Part shown: positions 1 to 7,948 of the stretch, one piece after another | How the letters are laid out: the number at the start of each line of letters is the position of its first letter | Position numbering within the stretch: the stretch's first letter is position 1 | Origin: Opitutaceae bacterium | GTDB taxonomy: Bacteria > Verrucomicrobiota > Verrucomicrobiia > Opitutales > Opitutaceae | Assembly: GCA_028688225.1 (NCBI GenBank) | Contig: JAQTYQ010000016.1 | Location: 1 to 64,000 of the forward strand | DNA length: 64,000 nucleotides | Direction of reading: 5' to 3' | Notes under the pieces: model-generated | Database searches by the model: none | What the model was told of the DNA's origin: nothing | The model's input: only the letters and a program-made list of their open reading frames with translations | Translations under genes and position numbers: made by a program

Positions 1-811
1 AACCCGATTCCCAAGGGGAGAACCAGTTGACGTCCACGAGCTGCCGTTCGCGCAGCGGCATGCGCGCCTGCACCTGGCCGTCGGGGCGCACAAAGTCGAG
101 ATGGTCGCCGGCGGACTTGATGCTCCCCGCCGACAGGCCCCAGTACAGCCGCGCGAGCTCAAGGGCCACGTGGTAATACTCCCGCGTGCTGGTCGGCGCC
201 CAAACCGGCACGGTGCGCGTCCCGGCATTCAGGGTGTCGATGAGGCCGACGCTTGGCGGCGTCCACGGCGGCCGGCCGGGGATCGCGAGTTCGGTGGATT
301 CCGGTGGCTCGATCTCGGCGACCTGGCGCGGGTCGTGGGCCACGAGCGGCAATTCACGATGGCGGATCCGGCCCTCCGCGGCCCGATACTCCGTCGCCGA
401 AAACGACGCGCCCAGCACCACGGGCGGTCCCTTGAACAGGAAACGGGCGAACTCCAGGTCCCCCTCCGCCAGGCGCTTCCGGTCGGCGGACTCAGCCTCG
501 CCGTTGGGGGAAAAAACGAAATCGAATCCCACCGCCCGCACCTGGGCCACGTTGATGAGCGTGTCGGCGACCCGCGAAAAGTAATGCCGGCTCCACGGCC
601 AGTTGCCGATGTCGTCGATGCTGCGCGAATCGACGTCGACGTAGACCACCTTGATCGGGGCGACGATCTCGCCGCGGTACCGGAACCGCCAATCCACCGT
701 CCGGTTTTCCAGAAACTGCAGCCAGCCGTAATGGCTGGCCACGCACCAGAGCGCGGGAATCGGCAGGAGAAACAGCAACCGCCAGTCAAGGGTGGTCTTG
801 GGTTTCGCCAC
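1..811 (-). CDS. CHASE2-domain sensor protein, C-terminal part beyond window
   Basis: Partial gene running off the left edge; about 270 N-terminal residues are visible. Codons read in from a GTG at 811 (VAKPKTTLDW); an in-frame stop lies a few codons upstream and no ATG intervenes. A single hydrophobic segment (about residues 9-28) is followed by an extracytoplasmic domain with CHASE2-like phrases: VDWRFRYRGE near residue 35, YVDVDSRSIDDIGNWPWSR near 50-68 and FDFVFSP near 90. CHASE2 is an extracellular sensory domain, usually followed by three membrane helices and a cyclase, kinase or other output domain, which is outside the window. A FecR-domain protein lies just upstream on the same strand, a pairing seen in many genomes. 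The output function cannot be stated from this fragment. Confidence 0.75.
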   Translation of the reverse strand, partial: MAKPKTTLDWRLLFLLPIPALWCVASHYGWLQFLENRTVDWRFRYRGEIVAPIKVVYVDVDSRSIDDIGNWPWSRHYFSRVADTLINVAQVRAVGFDFVFSPNGEAESADRKRLAEGDLEFARFLFKGPPVVLGASFSATEYRAAEGRIRHRELPLVAHDPRQVAEIEPPESTELAIPGRPPWTPPSVGLIDTLNAGTRTVPVWAPTSTREYYHVALELARLYWGLSAGSIKSAGDHLDFVRPDGQVQARMPLRERQLVDVNWFSPWESG

Positions 812-881
812 GATCGCGCAGGCTAACCGTCACCGCTGCAAACGGAAGCAGATTCCCGCGCCCCGCCCCGCGCTTTCCGGC

Positions 882-918
882 AAAAAACAAACGCCCGGAT
901 CTCTAGCAGAATCCGGGC
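882..918 (-). terminator. Rho-independent terminator between FecR-domain gene and CHASE2 gene
   Basis: An 8-bp perfect stem (GCCCGGAT at 893-900 with ATCCGGGC at 911-918) is followed on the minus strand by a T-rich run (A-rich on plus, 882-890). It lies 24 bp beyond the stop of the FecR-domain gene and about 70 bp before the CHASE2 start. It should end most FecR-domain transcripts, or attenuate read-through into the CHASE2 gene. Confidence 0.75.
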
Positions 919-941
919 GCGCGCCAATGGAACGGGCTTGA

Positions 942-1832
942 TCAGCCGGTCTGGCCATCTCCGCTTGTCGTCCGCGGCGGCGGGGGAGGAGGCGGCGGGG
1001 GTGGCGGAGGCTCTTCCGGAGGAGGCGGAGGCTCCTCTGGCGGTGGAGGCTCTTCGGGCGGCGGAGGCTCTTCCGGAGGAGGGGTGGTAAAAACGGTGGT
1101 CTCCACGGATTCCACGGCGATCGTGACCTGCTGCTCGATCACCTGCGCGGCTTCCGGCGAAATATCCTGGGACGTCACCTGCACATTCTCGATGGCTCCG
1201 GTCTGGTCGTTGATCGTGACCTCGACCACCACCTCCTGGCTGGCTTCAACCGGAACAGGCGTGCCCGTGGTGCCTTGAAAGATCACCGTGCCGCTGCCGG
1301 TGCTCAGGGTGAAAAATGCCTGCCCGGTTCCGGTCGGGCGATAGATCAAGCGGAACGTCGTGCCGCGGATGCCGGCTGCGCCCACGGGCGTCTGCACGAG
1401 GAAACTTGATTCGCCCTTCAGTTTCTTCACATTGCCGACGAGTTCGCCGTAGGTGAGGTTGAGCTTGGTGTGCGAGGTGCTGGGCTCCTCCTTCAGTTCG
1501 CCGACCTTGATCTCCCCTCCAAAGGGGTCCTGCAAAAACTCATCGATGGCCAGCCGGGAGTCCTGCCCGAGATTGATGGTCGAGCCGTTTGAGAACACGA
1601 GCACGACACTCGCATCCTTGGTCGTCGTCACCACGTCGCCCTGGGCCAGCGCATCATTGTTTTGCAGAGCGGCCGCCGTCTGGTCCGCCCGGGTGACGGT
1701 CACCTGTCCGACCACGCGCGCGGCCCGGATCTGACCGGAGGAAGCTTGGGTTTGCTGCCCGTAGGCGCCCTGCTGCGTCAGGCACAGGGCCATCACGCCC
1801 AGCACAACCACTGCGAAGAGCCGTGCTTTCAT
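942..1832 (-). CDS. Secreted FecR-domain protein with Pro/Glu-rich tail
   Basis: 296 residues. Residues 1-25 are a clear signal peptide (KAR then a hydrophobic core ending AYG|QQ). The body holds a FecR-like domain, with GSTINLGQDSRLAIDEF at about 82-99 and GAAGIRGTTFR at 151-161. That second motif is typical of periplasmic FecR-domain proteins, which are separate from FecR anti-sigma factors. The last 45 residues are an almost pure PPPEEP repeat ending in a polyproline run, so the tail is probably an extended spacer in the periplasm or wall. There is no sigma-factor gene beside it; it pairs with the CHASE2 gene downstream. The ligand or partner is unknown. Confidence 0.85.
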   Translation of the reverse strand: MKARLFAVVVLGVMALCLTQQGAYGQQTQASSGQIRAARVVGQVTVTRADQTAAALQNNDALAQGDVVTTTKDASVVLVFSNGSTINLGQDSRLAIDEFLQDPFGGEIKVGELKEEPSTSHTKLNLTYGELVGNVKKLKGESSFLVQTPVGAAGIRGTTFRLIYRPTGTGQAFFTLSTGSGTVIFQGTTGTPVPVEASQEVVVEVTINDQTGAIENVQVTSQDISPEAAQVIEQQVTIAVESVETTVFTTPPPEEPPPPEEPPPPEEPPPPPEEPPPPPPPPPPPPRTTSGDGQTG

Positions 1833-1863
1833 AACATTTTGGGAGGAGGAAGTACGCTGCGGA

Positions 1864-3834
1864 TCAGCGGCGATCGCTGTCCAACCGTTTTTGCAACGCT
1901 ATGGCTGGCTCGTTCCACGGGTCAAGTGCTAAGCAGGTCGCCAGCGCGGAACGCGCGCTTTCCAAATCGCGCAGACTGAGATGGTAAGCGTAATAGTACC
2001 AAAAATCCGCCCGCCGCGGCGCCAGGGCGAGCACCCGGGTGAAATCCGCCCAGGCATCGCGCCAGCGGCCTTGCAGGTCGAAAGCCAGGCCCCGTCGCAG
2101 CCAGAATTCCGCGACCGCCGGAGATAATGCCAGCGCATGGTCGGCCGCCGCCTCGGCCTCGCGCCCGAGTTCAAGCCTTTCCCCGGGTTCGTCGCCGGCC
2201 CGGCGGATCATGGTTTCCGCCAGATCAGCCCAAGTCTGCCCGTTGGCCGGATCGATGCGGACGGCCTGCGCCAGCCGGGCGTGCGCCTGCCCCAACTGCA
2301 CCCGCGCTTCCGCGGCGCCCGGAGGGTGCGCGGTCAATTGATCCATGGCCTGCCGCGCCTGATAGCGCAGCGCCTCGGCACGATAGAGCGGCAGCCAGTT
2401 GCGCACGAGCAACCCGGTCAGAAAAACCGCCGCGGCCACCGGCCCGATCCAGGCGAGTCGCCATCCCCGCCGGCCGGGATCCGATCCGCCCGTCGCGGCT
2501 GGTGAAAGCACCAGGGCCGCGATGACCGCCGCCGTCTGTGCCAGGGCGGGTATTTTCAGATTGAAATCCACGAACAGCTGGAGCGCGAAAGCCAGCAGCC
2601 CGATGGCCAGACCGGCGCGCAGGGCCTGCCAGCGCCCTATTTTCCCCGCCCGGCCGAATGCGGCGGCGGTATCAGCGCGCAACTGTGTCCGGCCCCGCCA
2701 AAGCAACGCCGCCGCCACCCCAAACGACAGCAAAAAGCCCGCCACCCCATAGTCGCTCAGCATATTGAGATAGTCGTTGTGCGCCCATTGGGGCTCGTCC
2801 CAGAAGCGCGCGGGGCGGTGGCGCTCAAACAGGACGTTGTAGGAACCGGCGCCCGTCCCCGTGAGCGGGCTGCCCCGGAAAAGCTCCCAGCCCGCCCGCC
2901 ACATCACGACCCTGGTGACTTCAACCCGTTCGCGCAGCAGGTGTCCGATGCGTTCTCCCGCCTCGGGCACGCTCCAATAGATCACGGACGACATGGACAA
3001 CAGGATTGCCGCCACTCCCAGGCTCCAAAGCCACCGGCGGACCGGGCCGCGTAAAGCGATGAGGGGCCAGGCGGCCAGGGACACACCCAGGGCAAGCCAG
3101 GCTCCCCGACTCACCGTCATCAGCACGCCGCAGGCAAAAACCGCCGCCAGATATCCGCCGAACGTGCGTTGCAGCGCACCGGCGCCGCGCTGGAAAGCCA
3201 GGGCCAGCAGCGCAGGCAGCAGCAGGTTGAGCAGCGCGGCCAGGCTGTTGGGAATGCCGAACGGGCCGCCCGACCGGCCGAGGAACGGCGTGGTCTGCCG
3301 CCGGCCCAGCATCAGCCAGCCCGGATCGCCCAGACGCTGGTAGGCCGCCATCAGCACGGCGACAACGCCGAGCGCCGTGATCCCCCAGAACAACGTCTCT
3401 CGTGTCCGGACCCCGCGCACACCGTGCAGCACCACCCAGAAGACCATCGCCATCTGCATCCATCCCAGCCAGTCCCTCCAGCCCAGCCAGGGCACCGGCG
3501 TCATCCAGGCGGCGTTCACCGCCGCGTAGGCCAGAAAAGGCAGGGTCGCCAACGCCGCCACGTGCGGCCGGATGCCGCGGCGCCGCCACGCCGCCAGCGC
3601 CAGCCAGACGATGAACGTCGCGACGTTAAGGATGACGGTGACCAGCATCGTCTCGGGGCGGTAACCGCCCAGGCACAGCGTGGTCCACCAGAGGCTGGCC
3701 AGCACCAGCACCACCAGCAGCCATTCGCCGCCATCCGTCCCCTCTCCGCTGCCTTCCTGCCGGCCGGGCGCGCTCCCGTCCACCCCCTGCTCCAAGCCGC
3801 CGGTGCCTGCTGGCCATTTATGAACAAAATTCAT
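1864..3834 (-). CDS. O-antigen ligase-like membrane protein with C-terminal TPR repeats
   Basis: 656 residues from the upstream ATG; the hydrophilic first 35 residues suggest the true start may be internal. About ten to twelve membrane segments lie between residues 38 and 460. The long periplasmic loop after GTGAGSYNVLFERHRP (about 326-341) followed by WAHNDYLNMLSDYG (about 350-363) is the Wzy/WaaL signature, including the His-Asn-Asp motif. Residues about 475-640 are soluble and Ala/Leu-rich with TPR character (LALSPAVAEFWLRRGLAF and similar). Such proteins polymerise or ligate lipid-linked glycans in the inner membrane. The gene lies 31 bp upstream of the FecR-domain gene on the same strand, so they may be co-transcribed. 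The exact glycan is unknown. Confidence 0.8.
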   Translation of the reverse strand: MNFVHKWPAGTGGLEQGVDGSAPGRQEGSGEGTDGGEWLLVVLVLASLWWTTLCLGGYRPETMLVTVILNVATFIVWLALAAWRRRGIRPHVAALATLPFLAYAAVNAAWMTPVPWLGWRDWLGWMQMAMVFWVVLHGVRGVRTRETLFWGITALGVVAVLMAAYQRLGDPGWLMLGRRQTTPFLGRSGGPFGIPNSLAALLNLLLPALLALAFQRGAGALQRTFGGYLAAVFACGVLMTVSRGAWLALGVSLAAWPLIALRGPVRRWLWSLGVAAILLSMSSVIYWSVPEAGERIGHLLRERVEVTRVVMWRAGWELFRGSPLTGTGAGSYNVLFERHRPARFWDEPQWAHNDYLNMLSDYGVAGFLLSFGVAAALLWRGRTQLRADTAAAFGRAGKIGRWQALRAGLAIGLLAFALQLFVDFNLKIPALAQTAAVIAALVLSPAATGGSDPGRRGWRLAWIGPVAAAVFLTGLLVRNWLPLYRAEALRYQARQAMDQLTAHPPGAAEARVQLGQAHARLAQAVRIDPANGQTWADLAETMIRRAGDEPGERLELGREAEAAADHALALSPAVAEFWLRRGLAFDLQGRWRDAWADFTRVLALAPRRADFWYYYAYHLSLRDLESARSALATCLALDPWNEPAIALQKRLDSDRR

Positions 3835-3847
3835 TCCGATGGGGTGC

Positions 3848-3864
3848 TTGGCATTTGACGTGCT
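3848..3864 (+). promoter_or_regulatory. Candidate sigma-54 (-24/-12) promoter for glnA
   Basis: TTGGCATTTGACGTGCT carries GG at 3850-3851 and GC at 3862-3863 with exactly 10 bp between. The -24 box TGGCAT matches TGGCAC at five of six positions, and the -12 box GTGCT matches TTGCW at four of five. Transcription would begin near 3875, about 100 nt before the glnA start. Glutamine synthetase is the classical sigma-54/NtrC target. The site overlaps a possible -35 box (TTGACG), so sigma-70 use is not excluded. Confidence 0.5.
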
Positions 3865-3975
3865 ACTTCTCGTGCATTCCAGCCGGCGGTCCCATTTGCT
3901 TTTGACCGCGCAGCGGAACTCTCACAAACCTCAAACTTGCTTCTCGCCCAACCAACAGAAAAAGGACGCACCGAC

Positions 3976-5397
3976 ATGACACCGAAGGAAGTAATCAAAC
4001 TCGCCAAGGACAAAGAAGTCAAAATCGTCGACTTCAAGCTCTGCGACATTCACGGCTCCTGGCAGCATTTTGCTGTGCCCGTGAACGAGCTGACGGAAAA
4101 AGTGTTCGAGGAGGGTCTTGGTTTCGACGGTTCCTCGATCCGGGGCTGGAGGGTCATCAACGCATCGGACATGCTGGTGATTCCGGACGGCGCCACCGCC
4201 TTCATTGATCCGTTCGCGGCGAACACCACCCTCAGCCTCTCCTGCAACGTCATCGATCCGCTGACGCGCGAGCTCTATGACCGCGATCCCCGCGGCATCG
4301 CCCAGAAGGCCGAGGCGTTTCTGAAAAGCACCGGCATCGCCGACACCGCCTTCTTCGGGCCCGAGGCGGAATTCTTCATCTTCGACAGCGTCCGCTACGA
4401 CACGACTTCCAACAGCTCCTACTACCACCTCGATTCCATCGAAGGCATCTGGAACCGCGGCAAGGAGAAGGAGGCGGACGGCTCCGCCAACCTCGGCTAC
4501 AAGATCCGCCACAAGGAGGGTTACTTCCCGGTCGCCCCGGCCGACCAGTTGATCGACATCCGCAACGAGATGATCCTCACGATGCAGGCGCTCGGCATTG
4601 CGATCGAGCGCGAGCACCACGAGGTCGCCACCGCGGGCCAGGCCGAGATCGACATCGTCTTCGACACCCTCCTGCGGACCTCGGACAAGATGTGCCTCTA
4701 CAAGTACGTGTGCAGGAACGTGGCCCACAAGCACGGCAAGACCGTGACGTTCATGCCCAAGCCCCTCTTCGGCGACAACGGCTCCGGCATGCATACCCAC
4801 CAGTCGCTGTGGAAGGACGGCAAGCCCCTCTTTGCCGGCAACGGTTACGCGGGCTTGAGCGAGCTGGCGCTTTACTACATCGGCGGCCTGCTCAAGCACG
4901 CGCCGGCCCTGTGCGCCATCTGCAACCCGACGAACAATTCCTACAAACGCCTGGTCCCCGGCTTCGAGGCTCCGGTCAACCTCGCCTACTCCGCGCGCAA
5001 CCGCTCGGCGTCGATCCGCATCCCGACCTACAGCCCGAGCCCGAAGGCCAAGCGCGCCGAGTACCGCACGCCTGATCCGGCGGCCAATCCCTACCTCGCC
5101 AACGCCGCCATGCTCATGGCCGGCCTCGACGGCGTCCTCCACAAGATCAAGCCCGGCGAGCCGCTCGACAAGAACCTCTACGATCTCCCGCCCGATGAGC
5201 TCGCCAAGGTTCCGCATGTGCCGGATTCGCTCAAGGGCGCGCTGGAGGCGCTGGAGAAGGACCACGCCTTTCTGCTCAAGGGCGACGTGTTCTCGAAGGA
5301 CTTCCTCGATAATTACATCGAGATGAAGAAGGCCGAGTACGACGCCGTACGCCTGCGGCCGCATCCCTACGAGTTCCACCTCTATTACGACGTCTGA
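3976..5397 (+). CDS. glnA: Type I glutamine synthetase
   Basis: 473 residues starting [10 protein letters not shown], which matches family N-termini; the frame is open further upstream but without homology. It makes glutamine from glutamate and ammonia with ATP, as a dodecamer in the cytoplasm. Visible signatures: [10 protein letters not shown] near residue 54, [11 protein letters not shown] near 128, the ATP-region [19 protein letters not shown] near 265-285, and NRSASIRIP near 349. NLYDLP with Tyr at about 402 is the adenylylation site, so this is the GSI-beta type controlled by GlnE-like adenylylation, if that enzyme exists in the genome. It is a single-gene unit bounded by a candidate sigma-54 promoter and a strong terminator. 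Confidence 0.98.
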   Translation: MTPKEVIKLAKDKEVKIVDFKLCDIHGSWQHFAVPVNELTEKVFEEGLGFDGSSIRGWRVINASDMLVIPDGATAFIDPFAANTTLSLSCNVIDPLTRELYDRDPRGIAQKAEAFLKSTGIADTAFFGPEAEFFIFDSVRYDTTSNSSYYHLDSIEGIWNRGKEKEADGSANLGYKIRHKEGYFPVAPADQLIDIRNEMILTMQALGIAIEREHHEVATAGQAEIDIVFDTLLRTSDKMCLYKYVCRNVAHKHGKTVTFMPKPLFGDNGSGMHTHQSLWKDGKPLFAGNGYAGLSELALYYIGGLLKHAPALCAICNPTNNSYKRLVPGFEAPVNLAYSARNRSASIRIPTYSPSPKAKRAEYRTPDPAANPYLANAAMLMAGLDGVLHKIKPGEPLDKNLYDLPPDELAKVPHVPDSLKGALEALEKDHAFLLKGDVFSKDFLDNYIEMKKAEYDAVRLRPHPYEFHLYYDV

Positions 5398-5444
5398 TCG
5401 AAGCACCCATGGAAGGCGCGGGCCCGGCCCGCCATTCTTTCCCG

Positions 5445-5476
5445 ACCGGCTGCCGCAAGGCAGCCGGTTTTGTTTT
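5445..5476 (+). terminator. Rho-independent terminator of glnA
   Basis: A perfect 10-bp stem (ACCGGCTGCC 5445-5454 with GGCAGCCGGT 5459-5468), a GCAA tetraloop and a TTTTGTTTT tract, 47 bp after the glnA stop. It is oriented to end glnA transcription. Confidence 0.92.
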
Positions 5477-5646
5477 CCCGTGGCTGGGACCAAGCCGCCG
5501 TCCGGGCAACAGTGACCATCATTGCTGAAACCAGATTCCCCGGTTCGCGCCCGTGTTTCCCAAAAACCTTTTCCGAACGCCGTGGACTGCACGGATTGCC
5601 TTTGCATGAATCCTCATTGTCGTTTTGTCTGTCCGTGCGACCGACT

Positions 5647-6051
5647 ATGAACACCGATCTTGCGGCGCAAAGGGCTCTGGACCGGCTGGCCAAGGCCGGC
5701 TTCGAGAAGCTGTCCGCACAGGATAAGATCCTGGCAACCGTCTGGACCTTCGAGGCTGGGGTCGCCAACCACGGATTCGCCCAATACTTTTCCAGCTCCG
5801 CCGGTGACATGGCTTTTTATGCGCCGGCCGCCTTCAAGGCCATCGGAGCCGTGGACATGGCGGGAATCGCCGCCAAGGCCAACGAGGCCTTCGGCCCCGG
5901 CGGACCGCCGAAGGATCGGAAGACGCGCCGCGAGCTGGTGCGCGCCTTCGACGACGAAACCAGAAAGCGATTCACCGCGCTGGAAACCAGCTATTACGAG
6001 TCGAAGGAAGACGCGGACGACCTGCTCGAGTCCTATATCAACAAGCAGTGA
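5647..6051 (+). CDS. DUF4375 (DMP19-like) domain protein
   Basis: 134 residues from ATG 5647. The segment ATVWTFEAGVANHGFAQYF followed by FKAIGAVDMAGIAAKANEAF fits the DUF4375/DMP19 fold, a small cytoplasmic protein family with no agreed bacterial role (the founding DMP19 is a viral DNA mimic, but that does not transfer here). The C-terminus is acidic (ESKEDADDLLESY). It stands alone between the glnA terminator and the convergent hipA gene. No membrane segment or catalytic motif is visible. Confidence 0.7.
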   Translation: MNTDLAAQRALDRLAKAGFEKLSAQDKILATVWTFEAGVANHGFAQYFSSSAGDMAFYAPAAFKAIGAVDMAGIAAKANEAFGPGGPPKDRKTRRELVRAFDDETRKRFTALETSYYESKEDADDLLESYINKQ

Positions 6052-6126
6052 TGCGGTGTGAGCTTCCCGCTGCGCCGTCCACCGCTGGCGGGAAGGATCA
6101 GCTTTGCTCCCGCGGTTTTTGTCCCG

Positions 6127-7434
6127 CTACTCCGCAAGATCCCGACGATGCGTCTCACCGATCCTCCGGATCAGCGGAGCGGAAACGCCGGCGGTCTTGG
6201 CGTATTCCGGCCATCGGCTGACTGCGGCTCCAACTTCGTCCACGATCGCCGGTCCGTCTTTGATCCCAAATTGTCGCGCCACCACCAGCAGGTCCTCCCG
6301 GACAAAGCCGTCCTGCTTGCCGTTGACCCGCAACTGATGACGGCTGGTCCAGACTCCCTCCGAGTTGTAGGCCCAGATGAGGTCAAAGGCCGGCGCCAGC
6401 CGCCACCGGCCGGTTGGATCCATCAGGAACGCGATGTTGCGGGTATGATCATCCTGATTCCGGGCGATCAGGTTGAAGGCCATGCGCCGGAACATTGTGC
6501 GCAGGGCATCATATCCCAGCCCCAGTTGCTGGATGGTCGTGAGCGCTTGTTCGTAGCCATGGGCACCCGGCAGGTTGAAATCGTAATGTCCCAAGGCGCA
6601 CAACGACTGCATATGGATTTTGCCGCCCTGGCCGGCCCGGTCAAATCGCCGCGTCATGAAGTGTGCGCGCCCCCCCTCCTCGAGCAACCGGCACTCCGCC
6701 ATTTCGATGCCCGCCGCGACCGCCATGTGGTGGTAGGCGTATTCGATGCGCCCAAAGCCCTGGGGATCGCCCAGCTCCTTGTCCTGAACGCCGTCGAATT
6801 TCAGAATCCAGGATTCAAATCCCTCCGGTGCCGCCACCTGCCCCGAGCGTACTTCCTGCGTCCGTGGGTTCCAGGCAATCACCGCTTTGGCCCGCGCCCC
6901 TCCCGCCGACGTGCCGACCCGGATGATGGTGCCCAGGGCCTGGCCCTCGTGGCTCTGCAGGTTCACGGCGAGATGGGAACGCTCGGCGAGTATGTCCCGG
7001 GCCAGGGCCGCCAGTTCCGCCACTTCCAAAGGGGCCGACTGCCGCGGCTCACGCGTCAAGGCCGGCTTGAATTCCAGCGCGCCCATGCCGCGCGACCCGA
7101 TGTAGCAGAGCCGCTCCACCGGAGTGAAGTTGCTCACCGCCCGTCCCTGCTGCTGCAGCCACAGGTCAATCAGCCGGTTGCCGAAACGATCCGGCAGGGA
7201 ATCGGCCAGCAGTCCCGGCAGTCCGCGAAAGGTTTCCCGGTTCAACGCCGGAAAGGAGAAAATCCCGCGGCGCGGAGGCATCATCAGCGGAGCAATGTCC
7301 AGACCACTGCGGATAAAGGCGTCGGTATACTCGAAGCTCGCGACCTGCTGATCGTCATTCCAGGCAACGGCGCCGACCTCCCGCCCCCACAGTTGGACGG
7401 TGGCCACGGTGACCCGATGCAGGCGACGCGGCAT
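6127..7434 (-). CDS. hipA: HipA-family serine/threonine kinase toxin
   Basis: 435 residues, full length for HipA. The N-subdomain contains MMPPRRGIFSFPALNRETF (51-69), the short lobe common to HipA toxins. The flexible Gly/Ser loop GTSAGGARAK (about 174-183) includes Ser176, the likely autophosphorylation site. The kinase core shows DDHTRN at 328-333, matching catalytic Asp309 and Asn314 of E. coli HipA, and Asp351 (APAFD) as the Mg-binding Asp. E. coli HipA phosphorylates glutamyl-tRNA synthetase and triggers persistence; the substrate here is unproved. It lies 3 bp downstream of the HipB-like antitoxin gene and is clearly co-transcribed with it. Confidence 0.93.
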   Translation of the reverse strand: MPRRLHRVTVATVQLWGREVGAVAWNDDQQVASFEYTDAFIRSGLDIAPLMMPPRRGIFSFPALNRETFRGLPGLLADSLPDRFGNRLIDLWLQQQGRAVSNFTPVERLCYIGSRGMGALEFKPALTREPRQSAPLEVAELAALARDILAERSHLAVNLQSHEGQALGTIIRVGTSAGGARAKAVIAWNPRTQEVRSGQVAAPEGFESWILKFDGVQDKELGDPQGFGRIEYAYHHMAVAAGIEMAECRLLEEGGRAHFMTRRFDRAGQGGKIHMQSLCALGHYDFNLPGAHGYEQALTTIQQLGLGYDALRTMFRRMAFNLIARNQDDHTRNIAFLMDPTGRWRLAPAFDLIWAYNSEGVWTSRHQLRVNGKQDGFVREDLLVVARQFGIKDGPAIVDEVGAAVSRWPEYAKTAGVSAPLIRRIGETHRRDLAE

Positions 7435-7437
7435 GGA

Positions 7438-7764
7438 CTATCGTCTTTCTCCCGGCGTCCGCTCCCGGCCTCCGGATGCCCTTTGCCGCCGCCGGCCGGC
7501 CAGGCGGGCGAGCTGCACCGGGCTGATGCCCGGATCGGGCAGCAGGGAATCGAGCTGGTCCAGCCGGCCAAGCGCGCGCAGGATCCGGAGCAGACTTTCC
7601 AGCGTGCAGCCGCGCCCGGCCTCCAATTGCTGGACCACTTTGCGCGCGACCCCGGCGCGCTGCACCAAAGCGGTTTGCGTGATGTTCTGGTTCAGTCGTT
7701 CCCTTTGGATCCGGCCGCCCAATTCAGCCAGAATGGCTTTGTCTGACATCGCCGTGAAGTTCAT
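7438..7764 (-). CDS. hipB: HipB-like XRE-family antitoxin and repressor
   Basis: 108 residues. Residues about 13-70 form an XRE/Cro helix-turn-helix (GGRIQRERLNQNITQTAL, then AGVARKVVQQLEAGRG). The C-terminal 25 residues are basic and probably disordered. HipB proteins bind HipA and repress the operon; two matched palindromes upstream (7838-7853 and 7879-7894) are the likely operators. ATG at 7764 is used here; a second Met, at codon 6, is possible. No good ribosome-binding site is seen for either. Confidence 0.9.
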   Translation of the reverse strand: MNFTAMSDKAILAELGGRIQRERLNQNITQTALVQRAGVARKVVQQLEAGRGCTLESLLRILRALGRLDQLDSLLPDPGISPVQLARLAGRRRQRASGGRERTPGERR

Positions 7765-7798
7765 GGGTGCAGCTCGATCTTGGTTTCTGACGATGACG

Positions 7799-7827
7799 AA
7801 AGTAGGCTTTCACCGTTTGATTGTCAA
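7799..7827 (-). promoter_or_regulatory. Predicted sigma-70 promoter of hipBA
   Basis: On the minus strand a perfect -35 box TTGACA (7827-7822) is followed by a 17-bp spacer and TACTTT (7804-7799), which keeps the key T, A and T of the -10 box. It lies 35 bp upstream of the hipB ATG in an AT-rich island. The palindromic operators lie just upstream of the -35 box. Confidence 0.6.
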
Positions 7828-7837
7828 TTAATATTAT

Positions 7838-7853
7838 GCATCTAAAAAGATGC
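7838..7853. promoter_or_regulatory. HipB-type operator, site 1
   Basis: Perfect 16-bp palindrome GCATCTAAAAAGATGC (6-bp arms, 4-bp centre). The core GCATC-N6-GATGC recurs at 7879-7894. It is a likely binding site for the HTH antitoxin encoded just downstream. Confidence 0.65.
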
Positions 7854-7878
7854 CGAATATCTATTTATATCGATTTAA

Positions 7879-7894
7879 GCATCTTTAATGATGC
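7879..7894. promoter_or_regulatory. HipB-type operator, site 2
   Basis: GCATCTTTAATGATGC keeps the GCATC-N6-GATGC core of site 1. Its centre is 41 bp from that of site 1, close to four helical turns, so both sites face the same side of the DNA and could be bridged by dimers. Confidence 0.6.
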
Positions 7895-7948
7895 CTTGAA
7901 TAATCTTACTTAAGCCCACCCCTACCAAGGAATCCAGCTGGGCGATGC

